Source: Chlamydiae bacterium RIFCSPHIGHO2_12_FULL_49_9
GTDB lineage: Bacteria; Chlamydiota; Chlamydiia; Chlamydiales; SM23-39
Length of the DNA: 5,797 nucleotides
NCBI GenBank assembly: GCA_001794935.1
Contig: MGLY01000043.1
Coordinates: 1-5,797, forward strand
Direction: 5' to 3'
In this document: piece by piece, positions 4,906 to 5,797 of the stretch
Position numbering within the stretch: the stretch's first letter is position 1
How the letters are laid out: each line of letters opens with the position of its first letter
Notes under the pieces: generated by a model
What the model was told of the DNA's origin: nothing
What the model saw: only the letters and a program-made list of their open reading frames with translations
Database searches by the model: none
Translations under genes and position numbers: made by a program

Positions 4906-5797
4906 TTCAGCATTTCCAGAAGAGAGTCGAAGTCGATGTAGTCTTCGACGATTTTGATCGCCTCTTGCACTTTGGCGGTATCTTCGAGGCGGATTTTGGC
5001 TGTGTAGCTATTGATCATTTTGAGGGCGGCGAAGCTCGACACGGGAGCGTAGAGCATGGGGATATGGGCTTTGCGAATTTGGTCGATAAGGGCCTGTTTA
5101 GGGGGATTTTTGCCGGTGAGGAGGACGCCGATTTCGACGTTGTCTTCCGGGTGGGCGATTTTGAGGTCCCAGTAGCGAGTGAGGGTAGCGAGGATGATGT
5201 CTTCCCGATCCGCAGGAGTGATGATGAGCTGGCTTGGGGTTGTGAAGGTGCGGTAGGTTTCAGGGGAGGAGGCGACGAGGCGGATATGTTCGAAGTGGCG
5301 CAAGCAGTATTCCGGGCCGGCCAAGAGCTCTACCTGGAAGAGCTGCTGAAAATCTTTCATCGTGGGCTGGCTGAGAAGCGAATCGAAAGGGATACAGCCG
5401 AGGAGAGGGATATTCCATCTTTTGAGGGCTTTGGTCATATATTCTTGAATCATGGAGCGCTTGTCTTCAAGAACGCGATTTAAGATGACGCCGGCGACTT
5501 TGACGCCGTGCTTTTCGCATTGGGTGCGGTTGAGACTCAGCTCGTCAAAGCTGGAGCCGAGTCCGCCCGAGGCGACGAGGATGACGGGGCAGTTGAGGAG
5601 GGAGGCGACCTGGGCGTTATTGAGGTCGACGATAGAGCCGACACCCGTGTGGCCGGTTCCTTCGACGATGGTGAGATCGCTTTTCTTGGAGATGGAAGAA
5701 AAGGAAGAGACGATTTTGGAAGTGAGAGCCGATCTTTTGATTTTTCCGTCGAGATAGTCGCGTGTAAAGCCCCGTGGGAATAAAACGGGACTCATCT
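4902..5797 (-). CDS. BioD-like NTPase with DRTGG domain, Pta N-terminus-like (5' end outside window)
   Basis: The visible 297 residues (counted from the first ATG in view, 5795-5793) resemble the middle and end of proteins that join a dethiobiotin-synthetase-like NTPase (AAA_26) to a DRTGG domain, as in the N-terminal half of long phosphotransacetylases. NTPase-type motifs are SPVLFPRGF (2-10), DLTIVEGTGHTGVGSI (40-55), NCPVILVASGGLGSSFDE (68-85), KVAGVILNRV (99-108) and IPLLGCIPFD (129-138). The DRTGG part spans about 165-285, with LIITPADREDIILATL (190-205). No phosphotransacetylase catalytic domain follows; the protein ends at the stop at 4902-4904. The P-loop expected at the N-terminus is missing because the frame runs off the right edge, so the ATG at 5795 is probably internal and roughly 90 residues are likely absent. 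The stand-alone protein has no firmly known role; nucleotide-dependent sensing or regulation is inference. Its stop lies in the H4 arm of the palindromic element. Confidence 0.85.
   Translation of the reverse strand, partial: MSPVLFPRGFTRDYLDGKIKRSALTSKIVSSFSSISKKSDLTIVEGTGHTGVGSIVDLNNAQVASLLNCPVILVASGGLGSSFDELSLNRTQCEKHGVKVAGVILNRVLEDKRSMIQEYMTKALKRWNIPLLGCIPFDSLLSQPTMKDFQQLFQVELLAGPEYCLRHFEHIRLVASSPETYRTFTTPSQLIITPADREDIILATLTRYWDLKIAHPEDNVEIGVLLTGKNPPKQALIDQIRKAHIPMLYAPVSSFAALKMINSYTAKIRLEDTAKVQEAIKIVEDYIDFDSLLEMLN

Noticed and set aside
4791..5483. Long plus-strand open frame (230 codons)
   Set aside because: It lies antisense to the BioD-like/DRTGG gene, whose motifs are clear on the minus strand; the plus-strand translation is low-complexity and shows no family motif.
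1..5797. tRNA, rRNA or riboswitch genes
   Set aside because: No cloverleaf, rRNA core or known riboswitch consensus was seen; intergenic space is minimal.

Overview
The window most likely comes from an environmental member of the Chlamydiota. The single-strand binding protein and the leucyl aminopeptidase resemble, from memory, the chlamydial ssb and pepA, and these two genes are also adjacent in Chlamydia trachomatis (CT044-CT045). The third gene of that neighbourhood (hctB in Chlamydia) is replaced here by an RluA-type pseudouridine synthase. A WaaC-like heptosyltransferase suggests a Gram-negative cell with a longer LPS core than the Kdo-only LOS of Chlamydia, which points away from the pathogenic genus. 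The taxonomic placement is inference; no search was possible.

Layout. (1) 34-2797, plus strand: ssb, pepA and an RluA-family gene form a tight operon in which each junction is a 4-base stop/start overlap (TTGA, then ATGA). Both ssb and pepA start with TTG. (2) 2790-3662, minus strand: a complete dinD-like gene (DNA-damage-inducible protein D family) runs tail-to-tail into the RluA gene, with an 8-base overlap of the coding ends. (3) 3663-3789: a short divergent intergenic region with a plausible sigma70-like promoter for dinD and a loose inverted repeat. (4) 3790-4872, plus strand: a GT9 (WaaC-like) glycosyltransferase starting at GTG. (5) 4798-4905: a cluster of four short stem-loops built on the same CAAAGGG/CCCTTTG theme. 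It encodes the last ~23 residues of the glycosyltransferase and contains the stop codons of both convergent genes. (6) 4902-5797, minus strand: the 3' part of a BioD-like NTPase plus DRTGG-domain protein, cut by the right window edge.

Functionally, ssb and dinD both touch single-strand DNA/RecA biology but sit in opposite orientation and are not an operon. pepA, the pseudouridine synthase and the glycosyltransferase are housekeeping functions (protein turnover, RNA modification, outer-membrane LPS). I see no phage, toxin-antitoxin, CRISPR, tRNA or rRNA gene. The least ordinary items are the palindromic element at 4798-4905, the DinD homologue in a lineage in which no classical LexA SOS system is recalled, and the stand-alone DRTGG protein.
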